Assembly (NCBI RefSeq): GCF_000702825.1
Contig: NZ_JNKF01000001.1
Span: 1-64,000, forward strand
From: Prevotella sp. P6B1
GTDB taxonomy: Bacteria > Bacteroidota > Bacteroidia > Bacteroidales > Bacteroidaceae
Length of the DNA stretch: 64,000 nucleotides
Reading direction: 5' to 3'
Part shown: positions 33,902 to 43,673 of the stretch, in pieces
Layout of the letters: each line of letters opens with the position of its first letter
Position numbering within the stretch: position 1 is the stretch's first letter
Program-made: the position numbers and the translations under genes
The notes under the pieces: model-generated
Databases searched by the model: none
What the model saw: the letters and a program-made list of their open reading frames with translations, nothing else
What the model was told of the DNA's origin: nothing

Positions 33902-35935
33902 ATGAAAAGATTTTTAACAATGATGACAATGGCATCAGTATCGATGATGATGATGGCTCAGTCGGAGTTGGGGTCTGGTCTGCATCAGGCTGATTTCAAC
34001 AAGGCTGTGCGTCCTGGCGATGACTTTTATGAGTATGCGTGTGGTGGTTGGATGAAAAACAATCCACTGCCTGCTGCCTATTCGCGTTATGGCAGTTTCG
34101 ACCGCTTGCAGGAAGAAAACGACAAGCGTATCAATGGTATCCTGAAGGAGTTGCAGTCGAATTCCTATGCTAAGGGTACTATCGAGCAGAAGCTGAGCGA
34201 TCTGTATAAGCTGGCTATGGACTCTACACGTCGTAACCAGGAAGGTGTTGCTCCATTGATGCCTCTGATTAAGCGTCTGGAGGCTGCTAAAAGCAACAAG
34301 CAGTTGTTAGCCATTCAGTTGGAACTTGCTCCTTACGGTGAGCAGGAGTTCTTCTTTGCAGGCTTTGGCGCCGACGAGAAGAATGCAACTCAGAATATCC
34401 TGAACGTGTATCAGGGTGGGCTCTCATTAGGTCAGAAGGAGTATTATCTCGATAATGATAAGGCTACTGCTGATATCCGTGAAGCTTTCAAGAAGCATGT
34501 AGTGAAAATGTTCCAGTTGTTCGGGTTCAGCAAGAGCGCTGCAACCAAGAAGATGCAGAACATTATGAAGGTGGAAACCGAGTTGGCAAAGGTGAGCAAG
34601 AGCCGTACCGAGTTGCGTGATCCAGAGGCTAACTACAATAAGATGACGCTGAAGGAGTTTGAGGCTAAGTATCCTAACCTGCCGTTGGTAAAGGTGATGA
34701 ATGCCATGGGCATCGAAACCAAGTATCTGCAGGAGATGGTAGTTGGTCAGCCCGACTTCCTGGCAGGCGCCAACAAACTGGTGGGTAACATTAAACCTGC
34801 AGAGTACCGCGATGTGATGGAGTGGGGCTTTATTTCAGGTGCCGCTAACTATCTGAACGATGCTACTGTAGCAGAGAGCTTCGACTTCAATGGTAAAATC
34901 CGTTCTGGTCGTAAGCAGAACCATCCTCTGTGGAAGCGTAGTACAGCTCAGGTGGAGCGCGTGATGGGCGAGGCTCTTGGTAAGATCTATGCAGAGAAAT
35001 ACTTCCCAGAGGCTGCCAAGCAGCGCATGCTTACCCTAATTAAGAACCTGCAGATTGCTCTTGGTGAGCGCATTGCTGCCCAAAGCTGGATGGACGATTC
35101 GACCAAGGTGAACGCCTTGCTGAAGCTGAATTCTTTCTATGTAAAGGTGGGTTATCCTGATAAGTGGACAGATATCTCGGGACTTGAGATTGATCCTGCG
35201 AAATCTTATTACGATAACATGCAGGCTTGCGCAAAGTTCTGGCATGCTTGGAATATTCAGCATACCGTTGGCAAGCCCGTTGATCGCGATGATTGGCACA
35301 TGACACCACAGACTGTGAATGCCTATTATAATCCAACCACCAACGAAATCTGCTTCCCCGCAGGAATCCTTCAGTATCCATTCTTTGATATGAGTGCTGA
35401 CGATGCCTTCAACTATGGTGCTATCGGCGTAGTAATCGGTCACGAGATGACTCATGGATTTGATGATCAGGGCCGCCAGTTTGATAAGGATGGAAATATG
35501 CACGACTGGTGGAAAGAAGCTGATGGAAAGAACTTTACAGAACGTACGGATAAATATGCCGACTTCTTCAGCGCTATCAAGGTACTGCCCGACCTGAATG
35601 GTAATGGTCGCCTGACACTCGGTGAAAACCTGGCCGACCATGGTGGTCTGCAGGTGGCTTGGGCTGCCTATAAAAATGCAACTAAGCGCAATCCTCTTGG
35701 TGAGAAGGATGGACTGACTGCCGATCAGCGATTCTTCCATGCATATGCTGGTGTATGGGCTGGTAATATTACAGAAGCAGAAATCCGAAATCGTACTAAA
35801 AGTGATCCTCACTCACTGGGTCGTTGGCGTGTGAATGGCGCCCTACCTCATATCGATGCCTGGTATGAAGCATTTGGTATTAAGGAGGGTGATAAGATGT
35901 TCATTCCTAAGTCTGAACGCCTCGAATTGTGGTAA
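33902..35935 (+). CDS. pepO: M13-family metallopeptidase (neprilysin/PepO-like)
   Basis: A 677-residue protein with a short signal peptide (FLTMMTMASVSMMMMAQ). The zinc motif is VIGHEMTHGFDDQG (HExxH) and the third ligand region ENLADHGGLQVA, with the family's NAYYNPTTNEICFPAGILQ segment before it. The start of the mature protein (DFYEYACGGWMKNNPLP) is typical of M13. Probably a periplasmic oligopeptidase. It follows the ABC-F gene by 13 bases and ends before a strong terminator. Confidence 0.95.
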   Translation: MKRFLTMMTMASVSMMMMAQSELGSGLHQADFNKAVRPGDDFYEYACGGWMKNNPLPAAYSRYGSFDRLQEENDKRINGILKELQSNSYAKGTIEQKLSDLYKLAMDSTRRNQEGVAPLMPLIKRLEAAKSNKQLLAIQLELAPYGEQEFFFAGFGADEKNATQNILNVYQGGLSLGQKEYYLDNDKATADIREAFKKHVVKMFQLFGFSKSAATKKMQNIMKVETELAKVSKSRTELRDPEANYNKMTLKEFEAKYPNLPLVKVMNAMGIETKYLQEMVVGQPDFLAGANKLVGNIKPAEYRDVMEWGFISGAANYLNDATVAESFDFNGKIRSGRKQNHPLWKRSTAQVERVMGEALGKIYAEKYFPEAAKQRMLTLIKNLQIALGERIAAQSWMDDSTKVNALLKLNSFYVKVGYPDKWTDISGLEIDPAKSYYDNMQACAKFWHAWNIQHTVGKPVDRDDWHMTPQTVNAYYNPTTNEICFPAGILQYPFFDMSADDAFNYGAIGVVIGHEMTHGFDDQGRQFDKDGNMHDWWKEADGKNFTERTDKYADFFSAIKVLPDLNGNGRLTLGENLADHGGLQVAWAAYKNATKRNPLGEKDGLTADQRFFHAYAGVWAGNITEAEIRNRTKSDPHSLGRWRVNGALPHIDAWYEAFGIKEGDKMFIPKSERLELW

Positions 35936-35960
35936 TCTATATCAAAAAAATATGTTTTTT

Positions 35961-35995
35961 GCCGTCGTAAATGTAAATTTACGGCGGTTTTTTTT
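35961..35995 (+). terminator. Terminator after the M13 peptidase gene
   Basis: Stem GCCGTCGTAAAT / ATTTACGGCGGT with loop GTAA (one G-T pair), then eight T. The T-run overlaps the -33 element of the next promoter. Confidence 0.85.
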
Positions 35996-36023
35996 GTTTA
36001 ATTCATTTTTTTATCTATCTTTG
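35993..36023 (+). promoter_or_regulatory. Promoter of the kinase/FHA/PP2C/AAA operon
   Basis: TTTG (35993-35996), 19 bases, TATCTTTG (36016-36023): full consensus. No further promoter is apparent within the five-gene operon, whose gaps are 0 to 16 bases. Confidence 0.8.
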
Positions 36024-36054
36024 CACCTAACTTAAGTTAAAATTCCAACAAACG

Positions 36055-36978
36055 ATGAACGATATTACACAAAACCAAGATCGAACAAACCGAGGTGCAG
36101 AGCCGCTTTATCGCGAACGTGCCGTTCAGCAGCCTCAATATCAGCAGGCCGTGCAGATGAATACTGCCAGCGGCGTGCCTTGTCCTCATTGTGGCACTAT
36201 CAACGAACCGGATGCACTATTCTGTGCATCGTGTGGTAACGCTATCGGTACAACTACCTGCCCCTATTGTGGAGCTGCTGTAGATGCCGATGCCGATTTT
36301 TGCGAATCCTGTCGTCACTATATCCGTAAGGACGTGTGCTCTTTCTGTGGCGCCCATCTGCATGGTGCCGAAGCCTACTGTCCGGAATGTGGTAACCCGA
36401 TAGGCGGAATCGTTTGTCCCGTTTGTAGAACCCATAATGATTTCTCGTTCTGCAAACAGTGTGGTACCCCTCTCACAGAAGAGGCACGCCTATTGAAGGA
36501 GAAGGTACTAGAAATGCCAGAGTATCAGCAGATGCAGCGTCTGGCTGATGAGATACAGAAACTTGATCAGCAGATACCTTATGTGACAGAGCAAGATAGA
36601 GAGCGTGATCGTAAGAGTCAGGAGTTACGTCAGCGTGTATTGATGTTGTTGGCTCAGGATCGTGGTCTGGATCGTGTGGATGCCAATCTGGCCGATCATA
36701 AGATTATGAGCAAGGACGAATACGATAAGAAAAAACAGGAGCGTATGGAGATGCTGTCAAGACTGCTTGACCAGATGGCACAATTGCCTCAAACCAAGCC
36801 TGCTCAGGTGCGCAATTATGCCATGGCTTGTAAGCCTCAGGGTGTGCGCTTGGCCTGGGAGTGCAATTTTAAACATGCATTGCATTCCAGCCCCTGTGGA
36901 TGTGCTAAGCCGCAGATGGGTGGCAAATGGATAGTTCTTGGTAAGGGTACTAGAAAAGAAATTAAAGACGATATCTAA
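36055..36978 (+). CDS. Multi-zinc-ribbon protein, first gene of the kinase operon
   Basis: A 307-residue soluble protein. After a disordered Gln-rich N-terminus (to about 40), residues 42-140 contain four to five CxxC knuckle pairs (CPHCGTINEPDALFCASC; CPYCGAAVDADADFCESC; CSFCGAHLHGAEAYCPEC; CPVCRTHNDFSFCKQC), that is, tandem double zinc ribbons. A charged helical segment follows (LADEIQKLDQQIP; DRERDRKSQELRQRVLMLL), then a C-terminal part with more Cys/His (WECNFKHALHSSPCGC). Probably an adaptor or substrate of the adjacent kinase. The following gene starts at the very next base. Confidence 0.8.
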   Translation: MNDITQNQDRTNRGAEPLYRERAVQQPQYQQAVQMNTASGVPCPHCGTINEPDALFCASCGNAIGTTTCPYCGAAVDADADFCESCRHYIRKDVCSFCGAHLHGAEAYCPECGNPIGGIVCPVCRTHNDFSFCKQCGTPLTEEARLLKEKVLEMPEYQQMQRLADEIQKLDQQIPYVTEQDRERDRKSQELRQRVLMLLAQDRGLDRVDANLADHKIMSKDEYDKKKQERMEMLSRLLDQMAQLPQTKPAQVRNYAMACKPQGVRLAWECNFKHALHSSPCGCAKPQMGGKWIVLGKGTRKEIKDDI

Positions 36979-39900
36979 ATGAGTACGGTTCGAACTCCAC
37001 AAAATACGGTCAACGATAACGAAGATGTGAATCTCGATAAAACGAGAAGAGCTACCGCTTTCGATTTTATGCCGCAGACTCCTCTGGAAGAGCCTGAGGA
37101 TAAGCCTTTGGATGGTACAATCAGAAGTCCGCAAATGCCACCAATTGATGTCATCCCGTCCGGAAAACCCAAGATTGATGTCGTTCCTTCTGCCAAACCG
37201 AAGATCGATGTCATTCCGTCAGTTAAACCGAAGATTGACGTTGTGCCTTCTGTTAAACCAACGATAGAGGTTGTTCCATCGGCCAAGTCGGTGACTGACG
37301 AGAAACCACTTGATGGCACAGTCCGAGCTCCCGGCTTCGACCAGCCTATAGCACCGGTATCACCGGTATCGTCGGACTCTCCTGCTGCTCCATCGTTAAG
37401 TGGTACGACACGTGGCGTTCAGCCTCAGGTACAGTCACAGGCGCGCCCTAATGTCAATATCTCGATTGTATCTTCTGCCGAGAGCGCAAGTCGAGTTAAC
37501 AAAATCCGACAGCAGCGTGTAGTGCTTGATGAGAACATCTTTGTACTGAAAGGTCAGAACTATAAGCGCGTCTCGGTATTAAGTGAGAATACAGGTGAGG
37601 CGCAGGTGTACTTGGTTGAGAAAGATCATCAGGAGTATGTTCTGAAGATATACTATCCCAATTTCGATGTGAATCGTAAGATTCTGCAGACAGTGCTGAA
37701 TTTCGATTTCGAAATGGTGGTGAAGGTTTACGACTTCGGTAAAACCTACGTTGACGGAAAGCATCGTTATTATGAGCTGATGGAGTATCTTCGCGGCGGC
37801 TCTATGGCAGACTTCAAGCTGGAGGGCGATATGGACAAATTCCGTCGTATTGCCTTGCAGGGTGCAGCAGCCTTGGCATATTGCCACCAGTGTAAGATAT
37901 TACATAAGGATATCAAACCAGGCAACTTTTTCTTCCGTGATACGGATCATACAGAGTTGGTACTGGGGGATTTCGGTATCTCAAGTATGCTGGAGGACGA
38001 TGGTAAAGCTCATAAGACAACTCAGGCTCGTACCCCCATCTATGCTGCTCCGGAAATGTATGCAGACGTGATTGATGGCGTGGTTGAAATTTCGCCTAAG
38101 GCCGATTATTATTCGTTAGGTATCAGTCTGATGACACTTTGGTTGGGCGAGAGTCCTATGAGTACCAATGAGCGCGTCATGATGCGCCAGAAGAACGAAG
38201 GCCGTATCCCACATGTCAACGAACTTCCTGAGCGTATCAAACTGCTTGTGATGGGACTGACGGTTGTCAATCCTATTAACCGTTGGGGATACGAACAGGT
38301 AGAACAATGGTTCTTAGGCGAGAGCCCTAAGGTTGATCTTTCTTCGCCATTCCTCAAGTATCAGAGCTTTATTGTTGACCCAGAGCGTAATTTGGTTGCC
38401 GAGAATATTCACGAGCTGATTCCGATGTTGTTGGCCAACGAGAAAGTGGCTATCGGTTATCTGTATAATGGTCGTATCACCCAATGGCTGGAAGCATGCG
38501 GAAACAGTAAGCTCAGTACCATCGTAAAGGATATCATATCCAAACGCTATCCTATTGATCAACGTGCAGGATTGATGGCTTCACTCTATGCAATGGAGCC
38601 AACTTATGCGTATAAGGATTTGCGAGGCAACTTGTGTGATGATATTCATAGTATCTGCATTTCATTGTTGAGCAATCAGGATGATTATGCTTTGGCATTG
38701 GGAAATCCTAACGATAACTTCTACCTCTATATTGAGACTCATACCAGTTGTGATGTTGAGCGTTTGCGTTCTTACTTCAAGGGCGTGGACCACACGAATA
38801 AGGAAGAAGTACGCATAGCCATTATGCGAATTGTGCTCGAGGTAGATCCTGAGATACCTTTTATGGTGAAGCATCCGTCGTCAACCATTAACGAGATTGT
38901 TTCCGCCTTTAGCAACGATGATATTACTGAGGATGAGTGGCACAGTCTGATTGATGGTCGACTATTGGCGTGGATGTATAGTCACGAAGATCAGATGGCT
39001 TGCGAGAGTTTGCGCATAATGACTCAGGGGCAGAATTTCTCAATGAACCTTGCATATAAGGTGCTGTACAACCTGAATCGTGAATCGGCTTACGATCTGG
39101 CCAAGGCGTTCACGCCGATGCAGGTAGGCGAATATCTGAACGAACGTCTACATAAGGCACAGAATCTGAGCGACAAGGAGTTCGAGGCTGCCATGAAGGA
39201 TATAACAGAGCTTGATGGACGATTTGCCTATTATGCCCAGCTGCATGGATGGAGTGAGATGTATAATGAGCATAACCGTTGTTTCGATTTTAAGAGCGAT
39301 GAGAACAAAGAACGTTTGGGCGCTTACGATGCAAAGACAGCTGTCTATCGATTCTGCCGTATTCTGGGGGTAACCCCGACTTATCAGATGCCCGATGGCA
39401 TTGAGTATGCTGACGGCCGTAATCTGCAGTCCAAGAAGATGCAGGTGTTCCGCAATGAAGTCAGAAACGGTTCGATGGCTCAGTGGATGTCGGTATTCTA
39501 TCACGAAGATCCCAATGCTGACTTCATGCAGGAGTATTCGTATGAGCATGCTATTGAAGACTGGCTGATGGCTCTCGGAAAGATTGATCCATCACAGCGT
39601 TATTACAAACGTTTTGTAGAGGCCCGCGATGAAACCCAGAAACGCGTGAAGAACGTTAAGGATCACTGGCAGAGAGCCAAGACCAAGGAGAACGTTTGGC
39701 GTATGGTATTCTATGGGCTGAGCGGTGTCTGGCTGTTATTTGTCCTGCTATTCGGTGTTACTAATCCTGAGTATATCCTGACGCATACCTTCATCAGTAT
39801 CGGCATGCCGTTGGGTGGTATGACAGGTCTGATTGTGGGTACACGCTCGTTCTTCAAAGGATACGATTTCATGTTCTCGTTCCTGTGGGGATTGGTTGGC

Positions 39901-40359
39901 GCATTTACCTGCTTTATACCTATTATAATATTAAAGTATATAGGTGCATCGCATCCCACACTATTCAATATCGCAGTTATTGTGATTACACTGATTTACA
40001 TGTTGGTGTGCCATCTGACTGATTTCCGTGGTGATGAGAAGGCTGACAGCAAATTGATTTCGGAGGTTTTGGAGAATGACGTTAAGTCGAATCTGATAGA
40101 ACCGTTGTATTATACATTTAAGGCAAGAACTTATAAGTTTAAAGGTTCTAAGTTCGGCTTGCTGAACGATGTGACAGATCAGGTCCGCTCTATCAGTGGA
40201 GAAAGTATCTTGCACTATGTGCTGTGGAGTTTACTAATGCTGGTATTTGTGATGTCATTTATCATATTCAGTCCATCGATGCTGAACATAGCTAATCCAA
40301 ATAGCCATATGAAGAAAGCCCCTGCAAGTATTATTAAGAAAATCGATAGAGACGTATAA
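36979..40359 (+). CDS. Membrane-anchored serine/threonine protein kinase
   Basis: A 1126-residue protein. Residues 1-190 are Pro/Val/Ser-rich and disordered, with five 10-residue repeats of PKIDVVPSAK type (about 54-103) and TRR/GTIR/GTVR/GTTR motifs. The kinase domain is about 200-455: Lys in YVLKIYYPN, catalytic Asp311 in HKDIKPGN, Asp331 in GDFGIS, TPIYAAPEMY. A 450-residue helical region without recognised domains follows. Residues about 905-1110 hold around five hydrophobic segments (FYGLSGVWLLFVLLFGV; FSFLWGLVGAFTCFIPIIIL; YVLWSLLMLVFVMSFIIF). The GTxR motifs could be autophosphorylation sites read by the FHA protein (inference). Partner phosphatase PP2C is encoded in the same operon. 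Confidence 0.88.
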   Translation: MSTVRTPQNTVNDNEDVNLDKTRRATAFDFMPQTPLEEPEDKPLDGTIRSPQMPPIDVIPSGKPKIDVVPSAKPKIDVIPSVKPKIDVVPSVKPTIEVVPSAKSVTDEKPLDGTVRAPGFDQPIAPVSPVSSDSPAAPSLSGTTRGVQPQVQSQARPNVNISIVSSAESASRVNKIRQQRVVLDENIFVLKGQNYKRVSVLSENTGEAQVYLVEKDHQEYVLKIYYPNFDVNRKILQTVLNFDFEMVVKVYDFGKTYVDGKHRYYELMEYLRGGSMADFKLEGDMDKFRRIALQGAAALAYCHQCKILHKDIKPGNFFFRDTDHTELVLGDFGISSMLEDDGKAHKTTQARTPIYAAPEMYADVIDGVVEISPKADYYSLGISLMTLWLGESPMSTNERVMMRQKNEGRIPHVNELPERIKLLVMGLTVVNPINRWGYEQVEQWFLGESPKVDLSSPFLKYQSFIVDPERNLVAENIHELIPMLLANEKVAIGYLYNGRITQWLEACGNSKLSTIVKDIISKRYPIDQRAGLMASLYAMEPTYAYKDLRGNLCDDIHSICISLLSNQDDYALALGNPNDNFYLYIETHTSCDVERLRSYFKGVDHTNKEEVRIAIMRIVLEVDPEIPFMVKHPSSTINEIVSAFSNDDITEDEWHSLIDGRLLAWMYSHEDQMACESLRIMTQGQNFSMNLAYKVLYNLNRESAYDLAKAFTPMQVGEYLNERLHKAQNLSDKEFEAAMKDITELDGRFAYYAQLHGWSEMYNEHNRCFDFKSDENKERLGAYDAKTAVYRFCRILGVTPTYQMPDGIEYADGRNLQSKKMQVFRNEVRNGSMAQWMSVFYHEDPNADFMQEYSYEHAIEDWLMALGKIDPSQRYYKRFVEARDETQKRVKNVKDHWQRAKTKENVWRMVFYGLSGVWLLFVLLFGVTNPEYILTHTFISIGMPLGGMTGLIVGTRSFFKGYDFMFSFLWGLVGAFTCFIPIIILKYIGASHPTLFNIAVIVITLIYMLVCHLTDFRGDEKADSKLISEVLENDVKSNLIEPLYYTFKARTYKFKGSKFGLLNDVTDQVRSISGESILHYVLWSLLMLVFVMSFIIFSPSMLNIANPNSHMKKAPASIIKKIDRDV

Positions 40360-40361
40360 TA

Positions 40362-43300
40362 ATGGTTTGTGAGAATTGTCATAAAGAAAATAGAAGCATA
40401 GCTAAGTTTTGCAAGTGGTGCGGACAGCCCCTTGCAAGTACTGATTTGCTTGATAAACTGGTAGGACTTGATGAGGTCAAAAACCAGTTGAAAACCATTG
40501 TGGAGACTTATACGTTTCTGCGTTCTCGCAAAGATATCGCAAATGCCCGTATATCCCTTAATGCTGTGGTTATCGGCGAAACAGGTACGGGTAAGACTGC
40601 TTTAGCCGAAATTCTGCGTGATTACTTCTATCAGCATAAAATCATTGAGAAACCCAAGTTGATGATGGTGGATGCTGTAGATTACCAGCGTTTTGTAGAT
40701 AAGTGGGATGATAATATTAAGAATGCAAAGAACGGAATATTGTTCTTCGATAATGTACAGAAACTGCTGCCAGATAAGTATTCCAATCAGGTGAACCCGC
40801 TCGACAAGCTATTTGTCGAAATGGATAAGTGGGAAGATAATCCTATCGTAATTATCTCAGGACTCTCGAAGGGATTGGAAGACTTCCTGGAGAGCAATCC
40901 AGCTGTAGCGAACCGATTCAAGTACACGTTCCGTATGACAACGCCTGGTTTCCAGGAACTGACTCAGATCTGTAAGTTGAACCTGAGACTGAAGTATGGT
41001 ATTACGGAGTTCTCGCCTGAGGCAGAAAAGCAGTTGGCCCGTTTCTTTAAGTATCAGGTAAAGATTAAAGACGAAACTTTTGGATATGGACATTTGGCCA
41101 ACAAGACGGCAGAAGACATCTTCACACAATATATCAGTCGTGGTGCCAATGCTACCAGAGTGGAGGTCGGCGATATCAAGGGATATGTACCTGAGGAGCG
41201 TTCGGTAGAGGATATCCTGAAGGATCTGGATACCTACATTGGCATGGACGAGGTAAAGGCCGCCGTGAAGGAAATGGCTTACTCTGTACAGAATGCCATG
41301 CAACGTGCAGAACGTGGACTTGGTGAACAGGAGAAAATGTCGATGCACATTATTCTTACAGGTAATCCTGGTACAGGTAAGACTACTATCGCCCGTAAAC
41401 TTGGTGAGATATTGGCATCTATAGGCTATCTTGATAGCGGTCACGTTGTAGAAGTGGACCGTGCCAAGATGGTGAGTCAGTATCAGGGTGAGACGCCTAA
41501 GGTTGTTGATGCATTATGCGACAAGGCTAAGGGTGGAATCCTGTTTGTTGATGAGGCTTATACGTTGGCTCCTGTAAGTGCTTCGGGCGATAGAGACGCT
41601 CAGGGGGCACAGGCGCTGGAAAAACTGATGAAGCGTATGGAGGATGATCGCGGACAGTTTATCGTGATTGCTGCTGGCTATCGCACGGAGATGGAAAATC
41701 TGTTCCGTGTGAACCCAGGCTTCCGTAGTCGATTCAATTACTTCCTTGACATCAAGGACTACTCGCCTGCAGAGCTCTATCAGATTATGCAGGTATTTGC
41801 TAAACAGAAGAAGTATATCTTCTCGTCAGAGGCTGAAGCACTTACACAGAAGATGATTAAGGAGTTGTACGACTCTCGCGATAAAGACTTTGCCAACGGT
41901 CGTACAATGCGTACTCTCTTCGACCAGATATGCAAGAAGCAGGCACAGCGCCTGCAGGGCGCAAACATCTCGCTGATGAGCAACGAGGAACTCATGACCA
42001 TCAAACCAGAGGATGTGCCATACGAGGCTCCACAAAGCGTCAGCGCCGACGACTGTCTGAAGAAACTCGATGGACTTGTTGGACTTTCTGGCGTAAAGAA
42101 AGAAATCGCGAATCTCACCGCCTATCTCAATTTGCAGATTGCTCGCGGAGATACCAATACCTTCCAAGGTAAGCATTATGTATTTACAGGTAATCCAGGA
42201 ACAGGTAAGACTACTGTGGCTCGTATCATGGCCGATATATTCAAGACACTCGGTGTAGTGTCGAGGGGACAGCTTGTTGAAGCCGATCGCTCTAAACTGG
42301 TAGCAGGATTTGCTGGTCAAACAGCTATCAAAACTAATCAACTGGTAGATCAGGCTATGGGTGGTATACTGTTTATCGATGAAGCATATACATTGAAGTC
42401 GAGTGATAATGATACCTTTGGATCAGAAGCCATTGATACATTGTTGAAGCGTCTGGAAGATGATCGTGGTAAGTTTATTTGTATCGTGGCGGGTTATACC
42501 GACCAAATGCACGACTTTATCGATACTAATCCAGGTCTGAAGAGTCGCTTCACACAGACTATCCACTTTGATGACTATACACCAGACGAGCTGACTGAGA
42601 TATTCCTTCATTTGGCTGCTGGCAAGAACTTCACTGTCGACGAGGATACCAGAGCTGCTATTCATCGTCTGTTCGAACAGCTCTATCTGCGTCGTGACAA
42701 GAACTTCGGTAATGCCCGTGAGGCACGTCGCATCTTCAACGAAGCCATTGAGCGTCAGAGTCAGCGTCTTGTCAAGCAAATGTCTGTTCCAGGTTTCAAG
42801 GAGAGCGATATGTTCGCTCTTACGAAGGAAGACCTGCCAATGTCTCAGGCAGAGGCTGCACGTCCGCTCGATGTGGTACTCAACGAAATCGAGGAGTTCA
42901 TTGGTATGCGCAGCGTCAAGGATTCTATTCGCAGGTTGGCTGTTCAAAGTATGTTCATGAAGCAGCGTGCTGCTATGGGTGCAGGTAATGTACAGCAGAT
43001 GGCGATGAACTTTATCCTGACAGGTAATCCTGGAACAGGTAAGACATCAATAGCCCGTAAGATGGGTGAGATACTTCAGGCAATGGATATCCTGCCAACC
43101 TCACATGTGATAGAGGCCAGTCGTGCAACTCTTGTAGGAAAATACATGGGTGAGACACCGAAGATTGTGAACAATATGTGTGACAAGGCTATGGGCGGTA
43201 TCCTGTTTATCGACGAGGCATACACCCTGAGCGATGGCGGCGATATGTATGGCAAGGAGGCTATCGATACCCTGATGAAACGTATGGAAGACGATCGTGG

Positions 43301-43667
43301 CAAGTTTGTGGTAATCGCAGCTGGTTACAAGGATAAGATGGATGAATTCCTGATGATGAACGCCGGACTGGCCAGCAGATTCTCCCACAAGTTACATATC
43401 GATGACTATGATGCCGACGAGCTGCTTGCTATATACAAGCATATGGCTCAGAAGGAGCAATACAAGCTTACACCGGAGTCAGAGCTTAAGGCCCTCGATA
43501 AGATCTATAAGATGGTTCTTATGAAGTCGGATTCTTGGGGTAATGCCCGTGAAATGCGTAACCTGCTCGATTCTACTATCCAGAATTTGTCGGAGCGTGT
43601 ATCCATGCTGCCGCCTGATCAGGTTACAAAGGAAACATATCAGATTATACTACCAGAAGATATTTAA
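40362..43667 (+). CDS. Zinc-ribbon protein with four AAA+ modules (CbxX/CfqX-like)
   Basis: An 1101-residue protein. An N-terminal zinc ribbon (CENCHKENRSIAKFCKWC) is followed by four AAA+ modules with Walker A near residues 72 (GETGTGKTA), 334 (GNPGTGKTT), 610 (GNPGTGKTT) and 888 (GNPGTGKTS). Modules 2-4 are of CbxX/CfqX (Rubisco-activase-like) type, with GGILFVDEAYTL / GGILFIDEAYTL Walker B and RFNYF/RFTQT/RFSHK sensor segments. Module 1 diverges: its Walker B reads GILFFDNVQ, lacking the catalytic Glu, so it probably binds but does not hydrolyse ATP. Such tandem modules remodel protein complexes; the link to kinase, FHA and PP2C genes suggests phospho-controlled recruitment. Confidence 0.9.
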   Translation: MVCENCHKENRSIAKFCKWCGQPLASTDLLDKLVGLDEVKNQLKTIVETYTFLRSRKDIANARISLNAVVIGETGTGKTALAEILRDYFYQHKIIEKPKLMMVDAVDYQRFVDKWDDNIKNAKNGILFFDNVQKLLPDKYSNQVNPLDKLFVEMDKWEDNPIVIISGLSKGLEDFLESNPAVANRFKYTFRMTTPGFQELTQICKLNLRLKYGITEFSPEAEKQLARFFKYQVKIKDETFGYGHLANKTAEDIFTQYISRGANATRVEVGDIKGYVPEERSVEDILKDLDTYIGMDEVKAAVKEMAYSVQNAMQRAERGLGEQEKMSMHIILTGNPGTGKTTIARKLGEILASIGYLDSGHVVEVDRAKMVSQYQGETPKVVDALCDKAKGGILFVDEAYTLAPVSASGDRDAQGAQALEKLMKRMEDDRGQFIVIAAGYRTEMENLFRVNPGFRSRFNYFLDIKDYSPAELYQIMQVFAKQKKYIFSSEAEALTQKMIKELYDSRDKDFANGRTMRTLFDQICKKQAQRLQGANISLMSNEELMTIKPEDVPYEAPQSVSADDCLKKLDGLVGLSGVKKEIANLTAYLNLQIARGDTNTFQGKHYVFTGNPGTGKTTVARIMADIFKTLGVVSRGQLVEADRSKLVAGFAGQTAIKTNQLVDQAMGGILFIDEAYTLKSSDNDTFGSEAIDTLLKRLEDDRGKFICIVAGYTDQMHDFIDTNPGLKSRFTQTIHFDDYTPDELTEIFLHLAAGKNFTVDEDTRAAIHRLFEQLYLRRDKNFGNAREARRIFNEAIERQSQRLVKQMSVPGFKESDMFALTKEDLPMSQAEAARPLDVVLNEIEEFIGMRSVKDSIRRLAVQSMFMKQRAAMGAGNVQQMAMNFILTGNPGTGKTSIARKMGEILQAMDILPTSHVIEASRATLVGKYMGETPKIVNNMCDKAMGGILFIDEAYTLSDGGDMYGKEAIDTLMKRMEDDRGKFVVIAAGYKDKMDEFLMMNAGLASRFSHKLHIDDYDADELLAIYKHMAQKEQYKLTPESELKALDKIYKMVLMKSDSWGNAREMRNLLDSTIQNLSERVSMLPPDQVTKETYQIILPEDI

Positions 43668-43673
43668 AGAAAG

